Assembly: GCF_000620145.1 (NCBI RefSeq)
Contig: NZ_JHVM01000003.1
Location: 310,001 to 374,000 of the forward strand
Reading direction: 5' to 3'
DNA length: 64,000 nt
Source: Deefgea rivuli DSM 18356
GTDB lineage: Bacteria; Pseudomonadota; Gammaproteobacteria; Burkholderiales; Chitinibacteraceae
The notes under the pieces were generated by a model that worked only from the letters and a program-made list of their open reading frames with translations, was not told the DNA's origin and made no database searches. Below are positions 55,450 through 64,000 of this stretch, piece after piece. Positions within the stretch are counted from its first letter, which is position 1. Each line of letters begins with the position of its first letter. Position numbers and translations under genes: made by a program.

Positions 55450-55610
55450 GTAGGGTGGGTTAGGTCGCCATTCAATACGGCAAAAGCGATACTATCTTTC
55501 GACCGTAACCCACCACTTTTGTACACATCAGCATGGTAATGGTGGGTTACGGCCGAACAGCAGCACTATGAAAACGCATAGGCCTAGTGGCGGCCTAACC
55601 CACCCTACGA
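55450..55610. repeat. Large palindromic repeat between recB and recD
   Basis: Outer arms CGTAGGGTGGGTTAGG (55450 on) and CCTAACCCACCCTACG (ending about 55610) are exact inverted copies; inner arms CCGTAACCCACCA and TGGTGGGTTACGG repeat the pattern. The GTAGGGTGGGTTAG type of palindrome is widespread in proteobacterial intergenic DNA. It is different in sequence from the thiE-thiD palindrome. It would form a large hairpin inside a recCBD transcript. Confidence 0.85.
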
Positions 55611-55619
55611 CCGACTTAT

Positions 55620-58600
55620 TTATTTTAAAGTTTTATCTAATGCTTCAATTAGCGATAAGCTAGGTATATCCATATAGACTCCACTGCCAGATTGCTGTGT
55701 CGATATGCCCCTAATAAATAAATAAAGTACCCCGCCAAAATCTCGCGTGTAGTCGTAGCTCTCGCCCATACGCGCTTGCATGTGGAGGTGCCAGGCGCAG
55801 GTGTAGAGTAAATACTGTAAGTAATAGTGCGAATCACTCATTACATCGAGCAAAGCATCTGGCGCGTAATCACTCAGGCGCTCGCCCAAGAAGTTCGATT
55901 TGTAATCGGCAATGTAATACTGGCCTTGCCAGAAAAACACCAAATCGACAAAACCATTCAAATAACCGACGAATTTTTCGGGTTTAAGACGCTGCGCTGC
56001 GGCAATAAAACGCGGTTCAATCTTAAACTCGGGCCTTGCCAATACCCGACAAAACGCTGCGATATCCACGTTCGGGCAGCCCAATAAAAACTGCCACTCA
56101 TTCAAACGCTGGCGTGGGCTGAGTTGATTCAGCGTTAGCGTGCCCTTTGCCAAATGAATCGGCGCAGCCAGCGCATCGAGCAACCAGTCAGCAGTTTGAT
56201 TGGCAATCTCCACATCCACCATCAAACCCGACTTCAACATCTGCCGCTCAACGTTCACCGCCAAAGCGCCTGCATCGCCGCGCGTAAAATCTTCATTTTC
56301 TAGCACGCTGTGTAACGTGGTACCCGCCTTACTACCGCGCGCGAATAGAAAACGCATTTCACGACTAGCCTCTGCGGCATCAACATTGATCGCTACAGTC
56401 GTATGCGCGTCATGATCTGCGCCCACTTCGCCGCTCATTCCAGAGAGGGCATCGCTGTGCGAGCGCGTCAACGACGTAAAGCTTGCCAATCGCCACGGCG
56501 CAGCCAAACTCCACGGCGCTTGCCCAAATCGCCTAGACAATGCGCCTACCTGCAAATCAGGCACCTCACCTTGCTCACCGATAAAGCGCTGCGCTTGCGG
56601 CAAATCGCTCACCGTCAACGCAGTTGACATGTTCTGCCCTAGGCGAACAAACGCAGCGCTCACTTTAGCGATGCTCAAATCTTTTAAATTATTTCGCAAC
56701 GGCACGCCCGCTTCATCGCGCAATAAATGCGAAAGCGGCGCGTTTTTTACGCCAGCCACAGATTGCCAAGCCAGATTTTCAAATGCCGGAAAGGCCAAAT
56801 ACAGCCGATGCTTCGCGCGCGTCACGGCGACATACAGCAGGCGCACCGCTTCGGCGTAGGCCTCAAACTCGGCCAATTTCAAATGCTCGGTGATTTCTGG
56901 CGTGCCCACGTCAATTTTCAGTACATGCGCCGCAGCAGGATCATGAAACGCGACCATATCTTTATTTCGCACCAGCTCTTTCTTGCCCTTCCACGAAAAT
57001 GGGCAAAACACCACCGGATATTCCAAACCTTTGGACGCATGAATCGTCACCAAACGCACACGATCTGCATCGCTTTCTAAGCGCATTTGCTGACTTTCTG
57101 CGCCTTGATCGGGTTCGGTCACTTGCTTTTCCAACCACGCCAACAGCAATGCCGGACTAGGCCGAGAGCGCGATTCATGCTGCACCAATTCCGCAACATG
57201 CAGCAAATTAGTCAGGCGGCGCTCGCCATCAGCAAATTGCAAAACACGGCTGGCAATATCGGCCTCGACCAACCAGCGGCGAAACATCGGCATAAAACCA
57301 AACTTGCGCCACTCATCGCGCCAGCCTTGCAGGTTTTCGACTTCCACCTGCCAAGCCGCATCGTCCAATTGCAGCGCCATCAATTGCGCCACGCTCAAGC
57401 CCATCACTGAGCTGACCAAAGCTTTGCGCAGCAAAGCCGTCTGCGCGGGCGCTTCAATCGCCGCCAGCATCGCGCACAAGCCTTGTGCCTCAGCGGAAGC
57501 AAACACGCTTTCCCGCGTCTGCATCACCGCCGCCACGCCGCGTTTAAGCAGCGCTTTGCGCATTTCATTGGCTTGCCGATGGCTAGGCACCAGCACGGCA
57601 ATATCACGCGGACTTAAAGCACGCTCTCCCAGCATGGCCTTGCCCGCGCTGGCGGCATTCAGTAGCGCGGCAATTTCATCTGCCGTCGCGGCAAGCAGCA
57701 TTTTCTCGGCGACTTCGGGCTTCTCGCCATCAAACACAAAGGCATGCACAGCGCCTCTGTCATCGGCGCAGCGCAATTTGGAATCGCCACTGTGTTTAGC
57801 GAGAATGTTCGGATGCGTGATTTTGCTTTCAACGAACGCGTCAGCAGGCGCAAACAGCGCATTCACAAACTCAACAATCGGCGCATCGGAGCGAAAATTG
57901 GTATCAATCGAATAACAAGCATCAGCCTGAGCGCGTGCACCCAAATAGGCATACACATCAGCACCGCGAAACGCGTAAATCGCTTGTTTAGGGTCGCCGA
58001 CCATGAAAAACGGAGGTGATTTCCCGTCGCTGCTATCACCCAAAGCTTGTCCAAAAAGCCGATCAATAATCGCAAATTGCAAAGGATCGGTATCTTGAAA
58101 CTCATCGACCAAAGCCGCTTGGTATTTTTTGCTGACTTTATCCGCCAAATTTTGCGCGCGAACGGGGTTTTGTAGCGCCGCGGCCAGCGTCGTGATGCTG
58201 TCGTCAAACGACATTTTGCCAGCCTGCGCTTTGCGAAGTTGCAATTGGCTGCGCACATAGTCGCCAAAATGCAGCAACCAATGCTTGAGGCGCAAATCCA
58301 AATCTGCCGCGACGCTTTGCGCGCTTAAAAAAACCTGCTCCGCAGCAGCAAAAAATTCATGCGTTGGCGCGACGGCTTTAAAATCTTTTTTCACCATTTT
58401 GAGGATGTGAGTTTGCGTGAGTTTTTCCCATTCTTTAAATAAACTCACGCTCGGCGTGCCCGCCTGCATCAAGCGATTGGCCTGTGCCAACCAGTTTTGC
58501 CATTTCTCGCTACTCAATTTATACGTGCCAGAAAAAATCTCTCCGGCCAAAGCATTCATCAGCAAGGCGCTGACTTCTGTGTAATCCCAGTGTTTTTGGC

Positions 58601-59372
58601 ATTCCGCCCATAGCGCCGTGTAACGTTCAACCTGTTCTTGCTGATATTGTGCGGACGGCAAAGGCGCGAGTGGCAGAAAATCAGCGGGTTTGAGCGTCTT
58701 GGCGCGCGCGGCGCGTTGTTGCAATTCATCGATCGTGATTTTCTGGCTGCGCAAATAGGCCACCCACGCCGCATCGGCGCTATACAGCTCGGTGCGCCAA
58801 AAATCGTGCGTAATTTCGGTGAGTAGCTCGCCCTCGTCTTCAAGCAAAGTACGATCAAAATCAAAACCAGCTTCAAAGGCTTGCTCGGTCAGTAGGCGCT
58901 GGCAAAAACTATGAATTGTCGAAATCGCCGCGCAATCAAGCGTCGCCAAGGCTAAACGCAATTGTGCCAGTAGCGGCGCAGGGTCGAGCGATTCGGCAAC
59001 CACCCGCGACCAAACTTCAGCGCAAAACGGCTCGTCAGCACCGTTCACTTGTACGGGAGCTTGCTCAACAAAGGTTTGCGTGAGCTGCGCCAAGCGTAAA
59101 CGAATCCGATCTTTTAGCTCGGCAGTCGCGGCTTTGGTAAACGTAACGACCAAGATACTCTCAGGGAGTAATCCCTTCTGCGCGTTATAAGCTGGTTCTC
59201 CCGGAGCAATACTCGCCCCCAACACCAAACGTGCATACAGGCCGGTGATATTAAAAGTTTTGCCCGTGCCGGCCGATGCCTCAATCAATACGCGCCCTGC
59301 CAGCGCTACTTCATGCACTTTGAGTTGTTCGAATTGCGGCGTTTGTGGTGTGTTTAACAGAACCTCACTCAT
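55620..59372 (-). CDS. recB: Exodeoxyribonuclease V, RecB subunit
   Basis: 3'-5' helicase and nuclease of RecBCD, 1250 residues. UvrD-type motifs: Walker A IEASAGTGKTFNITGLYARL, Walker B YQAALVDEFQDTDPLQFAI, and VRLVTIHASKGLEYPVVFCP. The C-terminal nuclease domain has YLNGFVDLVFFWQGQYYIADYKSNFLG with the expected Asp...Asp-x-Lys residues. Start overlaps the recC stop by 8 bp (59365-59372), so the two are coupled. Confidence 0.97.
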   Translation of the reverse strand: MSEVLLNTPQTPQFEQLKVHEVALAGRVLIEASAGTGKTFNITGLYARLVLGASIAPGEPAYNAQKGLLPESILVVTFTKAATAELKDRIRLRLAQLTQTFVEQAPVQVNGADEPFCAEVWSRVVAESLDPAPLLAQLRLALATLDCAAISTIHSFCQRLLTEQAFEAGFDFDRTLLEDEGELLTEITHDFWRTELYSADAAWVAYLRSQKITIDELQQRAARAKTLKPADFLPLAPLPSAQYQQEQVERYTALWAECQKHWDYTEVSALLMNALAGEIFSGTYKLSSEKWQNWLAQANRLMQAGTPSVSLFKEWEKLTQTHILKMVKKDFKAVAPTHEFFAAAEQVFLSAQSVAADLDLRLKHWLLHFGDYVRSQLQLRKAQAGKMSFDDSITTLAAALQNPVRAQNLADKVSKKYQAALVDEFQDTDPLQFAIIDRLFGQALGDSSDGKSPPFFMVGDPKQAIYAFRGADVYAYLGARAQADACYSIDTNFRSDAPIVEFVNALFAPADAFVESKITHPNILAKHSGDSKLRCADDRGAVHAFVFDGEKPEVAEKMLLAATADEIAALLNAASAGKAMLGERALSPRDIAVLVPSHRQANEMRKALLKRGVAAVMQTRESVFASAEAQGLCAMLAAIEAPAQTALLRKALVSSVMGLSVAQLMALQLDDAAWQVEVENLQGWRDEWRKFGFMPMFRRWLVEADIASRVLQFADGERRLTNLLHVAELVQHESRSRPSPALLLAWLEKQVTEPDQGAESQQMRLESDADRVRLVTIHASKGLEYPVVFCPFSWKGKKELVRNKDMVAFHDPAAAHVLKIDVGTPEITEHLKLAEFEAYAEAVRLLYVAVTRAKHRLYLAFPAFENLAWQSVAGVKNAPLSHLLRDEAGVPLRNNLKDLSIAKVSAAFVRLGQNMSTALTVSDLPQAQRFIGEQGEVPDLQVGALSRRFGQAPWSLAAPWRLASFTSLTRSHSDALSGMSGEVGADHDAHTTVAINVDAAEASREMRFLFARGSKAGTTLHSVLENEDFTRGDAGALAVNVERQMLKSGLMVDVEIANQTADWLLDALAAPIHLAKGTLTLNQLSPRQRLNEWQFLLGCPNVDIAAFCRVLARPEFKIEPRFIAAAQRLKPEKFVGYLNGFVDLVFFWQGQYYIADYKSNFLGERLSDYAPDALLDVMSDSHYYLQYLLYTCAWHLHMQARMGESYDYTRDFGGVLYLFIRGISTQQSGSGVYMDIPSLSLIEALDKTLK

Positions 59373-62300
59373 AACGCTCTCCTTCTAGCATCGCGATATC
59401 GCTGGCCAGATCATGATCGATCACCGCGTCCAAGATCGGCAGCACAATACGTTCGCTCCATGCAGCAAAGATCTCACGCTCAGCGCGACCTTCCTCCAGC
59501 GGATCTTCTGGCCACAGCAATTGATTTTGCACTTCCAGCCATTCGCCCTCCGCTTGAAAACTTGGTAACCAGCGCGCCAATCCTTTTTCCCATCGCAGAT
59601 CGATATCATCCTCTTTGGCCCAAGCCAAAGCGGTGTGCGGGAAAAACGGCAGCGGCGCGCTCATCGCCGCGCAATACAGCGCCACGACATCGGCCAAATG
59701 CGCTAGCGCGATATGTTCTGCCAGCGGAGTAAACACAAACACGCGCTCGGGCGACAAGCAGCGCGTAATCAAAACCATTTCTGGTGGCGGATTCGCGCAC
59801 AAAACCAAATGCTCAACCCAAACGCGAAACACTTCGCGCGAGAAAATCTGGCTGCGCACAACAATCCGTCCTGTTGAGTAGCAATCGTCCAGCCAACCCG
59901 TGATCTGCACCGACGGCAATGTAATATTTACCGCCTGCGGTTCCAAGGGTTCGCCGCTGCGATACATCGGCAAGGCATCGCGCAAGGCGCTGGCGGCAAT
60001 CAATTGCTCGTCGACCATCATTTCACCCGGTGTGCCTAGCGGGGTATCGCCACGTGCGAAAGCCAGATCATGCGCTGCAAGGCCATACTTCAGGCCTAAC
60101 TCGCGAATTCGGCTATCGCGAAAATCTTTTAAATCAAATGCTTCGTCATCCAGCAAGCTGCCGTCTTTCTCTTGCAAATACAAATGCGCACGGTGACGCA
60201 AAAAATAGGCGACTGGCTTGGCAAGGCATTGCGCTAAGTCATTCCAGCTGATTTCCGCTGGCATGACGAATTCGGGATAGCTCAGCGCCTCGAAAATGGG
60301 CTGCTCTAGTGGCTTGGTAGCAGACCGCGTCGCAATTTGTTGTGCCGCGTTGCGCCACAAGGGATTAAACGATTGCAATCGATTATCAGCAGTATTGCTA
60401 TCAAAGCCCTGCAGGCTAAAGGGTTGCAATGGATACTCTGTACACAGATGTTTAAATAGATTCTCTCGACGCACTTCCAGCGATGCATCCAAATCGCCTT
60501 CAAGTAAAAACCCTTGCGCGACACAATCGAGTACATCGCTGACCAGTACTGAGGGCGGGAAATTCGCGTCGTCTTTTAGACTGCGGCCCACCCAAGATAG
60601 GTACAGCTTTTCGCGTGCAGCCAAAATAATATCGAGGAATAAATATCGATCATCGAGTCGCCGCGAGCGGTCACCCAAGAGTGGATTTTGCGCGATCAAA
60701 TCAAATCCGGCGGTGGGCGGATTGCGCGGGAATTCATTTTCATTCAAACCGAGAGCCGCAATGACGCGGAACGGCAGACCGCGCATCGGCACCATCGTGC
60801 AAAACGTCACGCCGCGCGACATAAATCCCGAGCCGCGACTGCTATTTTCAAAGCGATGTTGCAGCCAATCGACCATTACTTCACGCGGCACAACATCAGA
60901 GCTGCTAGCGAAACCCGCCAATTCGGCTTCGTCAGCCAAAGCCGCCAAAGTCGTGCGGATCGCTTCGGCGAGTTTTAATTCAGCCTCGTCTTGCTCGTCA
61001 AACAAAATAAACGCATCCAGCAGCGCCAACGCCGCATCGCGCCACTCTGGCAGACTGCGCTCGCACGCCAACTCAGTACGCCAGAATTTCAGCGCAGCAA
61101 TCACTGACATCAATTTGGCGAGTAAACCCGCTTGCGAGCCTTCCAAATCATCCCACGGCGCAATCGCGCCAGCGCCCTCGCCCCATAGTGGGATATTCTC
61201 CCCCGCCAATGCATTGGGCAAAGCCACGCCAAGCAGCAAGCGATCCAAACCCGCTTGCCACGTATTGGCTGCGCCCATATCGGCCAATGCAAATTCACCG
61301 CGATGTGCGGCATCCAAACCCCAGCGAATTCCCGCCGCCGCAATCCAATGCCGCAGCGTGTTGAGGTCGCTCGTTTGAATGCCAAAGCGCGCCGCCACTT
61401 GCGGCGTTTCCAACAGGCCATACACCTCATCGGCCTTGCAGCGGCTTTCGGGCAATTTCAACAACAGCAGCAACACATCCACCGCAGGGCATTCTTGCTG
61501 CGTGGTTAAATCGGCAATATTAAACGGGATATTGGGCGCGCCAGAGGCTTTCGCGCCGCCAAATACCGCCTCGATCAGCGGCGCATACGGCCCCATATCG
61601 GGCAGCAGTACAGCGATTTCGGAAGCCAGCAAACTATCGTCCGCCACCAGCATCGCCGTTAAACGGTCATGCAAGATTTCCACTTCACGCATCGCGCTAT
61701 GTGCGTTATGAAACGTCAAAGATTGATCGTTTTTTGCGATCACTTGGGCGCTGGCCGCATCGCGATTAAATAGATTGAGCACATCCGATTGCAGCGTTTG
61801 CAATAAGGTGGGGTTTGGATTGCCTTCGAGTGGATCGCTAAACAGCCATTGTTCACCGCCGCCCGTCCACGGAAAAGCTTCGGTCACCGCGCGATAAAAA
61901 TCTCGCCCCGCCTTACCCATAGATGCCAACAGCGGATGGCCAATATCCAGATACAGCGCCTCTTGCGGGCGCTTGCTTTCGCGCAGCGCAATCACTTTGG
62001 CGCTGACAATCGCTCCCCATTCCTCGCGGCAAGGGTTCAGCAAAAACAGATTCACATCGATATGCTGCGCCAGCGCGCCGAGCACATCGATATACGCGGG
62101 CGGCATACCGGCAATACCAAACACGGTAATCCGCTCGGGTAGGCGATTCGGACCGCCTTCCTGCCATTGCTGAAACAGACGCACAAACATATCAGCGCGA
62201 TGCGGGACGTTATTTAAGTGGGCATCAGCCGCAAAATCCGCATCGATGCTGGCACGCACTTCGCGCCACAGTGCGGCCTGCCAAGCTTCATCAGCGCCTA

Positions 62301-62772
62301 AATCTAATAACTGCCCCGCTTCCCACGCGGCAATCCAATCGCTACGAAACACCAAATACTGATCGAACACATCGGCCAAACGCCCCGCCAGCGCCATTCG
62401 CCGCTGCGCATTGCCCTCTTCCAAATACGCCGCAACAATCGGGCTGGCGTCACGCGCTGTTGAGTTTGGCAACAAGCCAAATAAACGCCACGCCAAAGGG
62501 CTAGAACCATACGGCGATTCAGCCTGCAAATGCGGCATGGCGTCTTTGAGCAAAGACCAAACAAAGCTCGCTGGCAGCTGAAAATCAATCCCAGCGCAAA
62601 TCCCAACTTTATCCGCCAATTTAAACCGCAACCAACGCTCCATCCCCTTGCTGGACACAATGATTTTTTCACTGGCAAACGGATCACTCAGCGCCACGCC
62701 ATACAGCGCTTGCAGCAGCTCAAATAGATTTTCAAGGCGATTGGATTGGTAGATATTCAGGCGGGAGGTCAT
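59365..62772 (-). CDS. recC: Exodeoxyribonuclease V, RecC subunit
   Basis: Chi-recognition and scaffold subunit of RecBCD, 1135 residues from the ATG at 62772 (MTSRLNIYQSNRLENLFELL); the frame is open to 62802. Family segments include SEKIIVSSKGMERWLRFKLADKVGICAGIDF, RITVFGIAGMPPAYIDVLGALAQHIDVNLFLLNPCREEW and VTFCTMVPMRGLPFRVIAALGLNENEFPR. First gene of the recC-recB-recD set. No Chi site can be assigned from the sequence alone. Confidence 0.96.
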   Translation of the reverse strand: MTSRLNIYQSNRLENLFELLQALYGVALSDPFASEKIIVSSKGMERWLRFKLADKVGICAGIDFQLPASFVWSLLKDAMPHLQAESPYGSSPLAWRLFGLLPNSTARDASPIVAAYLEEGNAQRRMALAGRLADVFDQYLVFRSDWIAAWEAGQLLDLGADEAWQAALWREVRASIDADFAADAHLNNVPHRADMFVRLFQQWQEGGPNRLPERITVFGIAGMPPAYIDVLGALAQHIDVNLFLLNPCREEWGAIVSAKVIALRESKRPQEALYLDIGHPLLASMGKAGRDFYRAVTEAFPWTGGGEQWLFSDPLEGNPNPTLLQTLQSDVLNLFNRDAASAQVIAKNDQSLTFHNAHSAMREVEILHDRLTAMLVADDSLLASEIAVLLPDMGPYAPLIEAVFGGAKASGAPNIPFNIADLTTQQECPAVDVLLLLLKLPESRCKADEVYGLLETPQVAARFGIQTSDLNTLRHWIAAAGIRWGLDAAHRGEFALADMGAANTWQAGLDRLLLGVALPNALAGENIPLWGEGAGAIAPWDDLEGSQAGLLAKLMSVIAALKFWRTELACERSLPEWRDAALALLDAFILFDEQDEAELKLAEAIRTTLAALADEAELAGFASSSDVVPREVMVDWLQHRFENSSRGSGFMSRGVTFCTMVPMRGLPFRVIAALGLNENEFPRNPPTAGFDLIAQNPLLGDRSRRLDDRYLFLDIILAAREKLYLSWVGRSLKDDANFPPSVLVSDVLDCVAQGFLLEGDLDASLEVRRENLFKHLCTEYPLQPFSLQGFDSNTADNRLQSFNPLWRNAAQQIATRSATKPLEQPIFEALSYPEFVMPAEISWNDLAQCLAKPVAYFLRHRAHLYLQEKDGSLLDDEAFDLKDFRDSRIRELGLKYGLAAHDLAFARGDTPLGTPGEMMVDEQLIAASALRDALPMYRSGEPLEPQAVNITLPSVQITGWLDDCYSTGRIVVRSQIFSREVFRVWVEHLVLCANPPPEMVLITRCLSPERVFVFTPLAEHIALAHLADVVALYCAAMSAPLPFFPHTALAWAKEDDIDLRWEKGLARWLPSFQAEGEWLEVQNQLLWPEDPLEEGRAEREIFAAWSERIVLPILDAVIDHDLASDIAMLEGERYE

Positions 62773-62996
62773 GGGAAAACCGGAGTAAAAACGTGCGCCC
62801 ATTCTACCCGTTTAAACTGACAAGAACCGTCACACAAGCCGCGACGGCGCACAGCTAAGCGAAAAATTTTAATTTAAACAACAAATCTTCATATAGATGA
62901 GCTGTCGATTATTTTATATGCCTGCGGCGCAATATGTGGGAGCGACAGCCTAAGTATTGTGATGCGAAATCAGTAGGGAATTTAAACACCACCCAA

Positions 62997-63044
62997 GGTA
63001 TATCAACGTAGCCATTTACATACGAAGTCTACACAGAAATACCC
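62997..63044. repeat. 48-bp intergenic repeat, copy 7
   Basis: Starts GGTAT and ends AAATACCC, exactly 48 bp, with AGCCATT at internal positions 14-20. It lies 7 bp after the stop of the DUF1631 gene (63052), at the end of that gene and about 225 bp ahead of recC. The rest of the 279-bp gap shows nothing else recognisable. Confidence 0.6.
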
Positions 63045-63051
63045 TATTATT

Positions 63052-64000
63052 TTAAACTTCCTGCTGCGCCAAATCATCTGCTGAGCGCAGCAAATCAACC
63101 ATGGCCCGATCGAACAATTGCGACTCTTCCAAAAAGCGTACTCGGTCGCGAGCAAACAAACGACGAAATGCGCGCAAGCTCAATACAGCAGGCTCGGCGT
63201 GATCGACAATGGTCAGCACAATCGCATTTTGATTTTCCTTCGTCCAACTCAATTGCGCCTGCTGCTGCGTGCCGCTGATATTGATTTCAACCGCTACGCC
63301 ATTACCCAACTGCTCGAAAAAGGCAGGATTTTCGCTGGCTTCATAAGCCATTGCTTGCGTTGGCGAATCCAAACCCAACTCGGCCTCAATAATTTGATCA
63401 ATTAAATTGAGTTTAATTTCCAGCGCGCCAATCGCCTCATCAATAAAGACCGGATTTAACGGTGCTTTGGCCTCGGCCTCACTCGCTTCCTCACTATAAG
63501 CAGCCGCCATAAATCCGCTAAATGCCTCATGAATCAAAGACAGCGGCGGCGGCGGCACATCCAATACGCCTGAGCCAGAGCGCATTGCCAAACGATGCGC
63601 ATCGACCAAATGCGTACTAAGTTCAGCAACCTGCTCAGCGCGCCAACCCAAGGTGAGCACGCCCTCGCGCAAGGTCACGACCATACTCGGAATCAAACCC
63701 AGCAACAGTCGGCATTCTTCGCGATCTACTTTAGGGGCCAAACTCCAAATCAAATCAGGAACGACCAAACGATAGCGCTGCTCTTTAGCTGGGTTTTCAC
63801 GCCCCGCCAATTCAATAGCTCGCGCCCAAGTGCCAATCAAAAAGTCCGATAGATAAGGCTCTATCGTATACGGCGACAGTGCGTCCGAAATCATCGCCGT
63901 GATTCGCGCAAAATGCAGCGTGCGTTGTTTAGCGTGATCGAGTACTTGTGCGGCGGTGCTGGCCATTTTCTCGCAGTGCGCCAATTCATTGGCGACCCAA
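63052..64000 (-). CDS. DUF1631-family protein, C-terminal part (start beyond the right edge)
   Basis: The minus-strand frame is open to position 64000 with no start required inside the window; at least 316 residues are visible. The segment VDAHRLAMRSGSGVLDVPPPPLSL and the end (VLSLRAFRRLFARDRVRFLEESQLFDRAMVDLLRSADDLAQ) are typical of the C-terminus of DUF1631 proteins, large (about 700 residues) cytoplasmic proteins of beta- and gammaproteobacteria with no settled function. A TTG at 63984 is probably not the start. Confidence 0.8.
   Translation of the reverse strand, partial: WVANELAHCEKMASTAAQVLDHAKQRTLHFARITAMISDALSPYTIEPYLSDFLIGTWARAIELAGRENPAKEQRYRLVVPDLIWSLAPKVDREECRLLLGLIPSMVVTLREGVLTLGWRAEQVAELSTHLVDAHRLAMRSGSGVLDVPPPPLSLIHEAFSGFMAAAYSEEASEAEAKAPLNPVFIDEAIGALEIKLNLIDQIIEAELGLDSPTQAMAYEASENPAFFEQLGNGVAVEINISGTQQQAQLSWTKENQNAIVLTIVDHAEPAVLSLRAFRRLFARDRVRFLEESQLFDRAMVDLLRSADDLAQQEV

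Noticed and set aside
1-64000. CRISPR arrays, rRNA or tRNA genes
   Set aside because: No regular spacer-repeat pattern, tRNA cloverleaf or rRNA block was noticed; the island targets radC and not a tRNA gene.

Overview
The window looks like a chromosomal segment of a betaproteobacterium, most likely order Neisseriales and possibly the Chitinibacteraceae (Chitinibacter/Deefgea type). This rests on family resemblance, on gene order (rpoE-rseA-rseB-rseC, then lepA-lepB-DUF4845-rnc-era-recO-pdxJ) and on a secreted chitin-binding metalloprotease. It is inference, because no 16S gene is present. Nearly all of the window is ordinary core genome of moderate GC. The exception is the first 3.9 kb, which is clearly AT-rich and foreign.

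Region 1 (1-4071) is the right end of a genomic island. Three consecutive tyrosine recombinases read leftward, and the third runs off the window edge. They stop about 40 bp short of a decapitated radC whose last 53 codons (JAMM motif to stop) are intact. The island therefore appears to have integrated into radC at the codons of its HNHPSG motif. The rest of the island and the 5' part of radC should lie left of the window.

Region 2 (4.4-10.2 kb) has an orphan branched-chain amino-acid-type binding lipoprotein, an AraC/GyrI-like regulator, two tandem secreted beta-lactamase-fold hydrolases and a small membrane protein. Region 3 (10.3-13.1 kb) is a thiamin salvage operon, thiM-thiE-thiD, under a TPP riboswitch. 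Region 4 (13.2-20.4 kb) holds an aminotransferase divergent from a MarR regulator, a class 1A dihydroorotate dehydrogenase, a phasin, alkA-pmbA divergent from darP, a HAD phosphatase and mog.

Region 5 (20.5-32.1 kb) is a long leftward block: two conserved proteins of unknown role, pdxJ-recO-era-rnc-DUF4845-lepB-lepA, and, behind a terminator, a DUF836 glutaredoxin-like gene with the rpoE-rseA-rseB-rseC envelope-stress cluster. Region 6 (32.2-39.6 kb) has nadB, then an oxygen-response module (TauE/SafE-like membrane protein, hemN, fnr) around a perfect FNR box, then a degenerate dehydrogenase-like gene, rlmB and an HDOD protein. Region 7 (39.7-50.8 kb) has a GNAT gene, tldD, a nitrilase-family amidase, yhdP, glnE, an unknown gene and truC. 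Region 8 (50.9-64 kb) has the chitin-binding metalloprotease, recC-recB-recD, and the C-terminal part of a DUF1631 protein cut by the right edge.

The most unexpected signal is in the gaps between genes. Seven copies of a diverged but length-constant 48-bp element (GTAT near the left end, ATACC at the right end, an AGCCATT-like box near position 14-20) sit in intergenic gaps from 6.7 to 63 kb. There are also a REP-like inverted pair, two different large palindromic repeats lying inside the thi and rec gene clusters, and three copies of a TTCGTG-type repeat.
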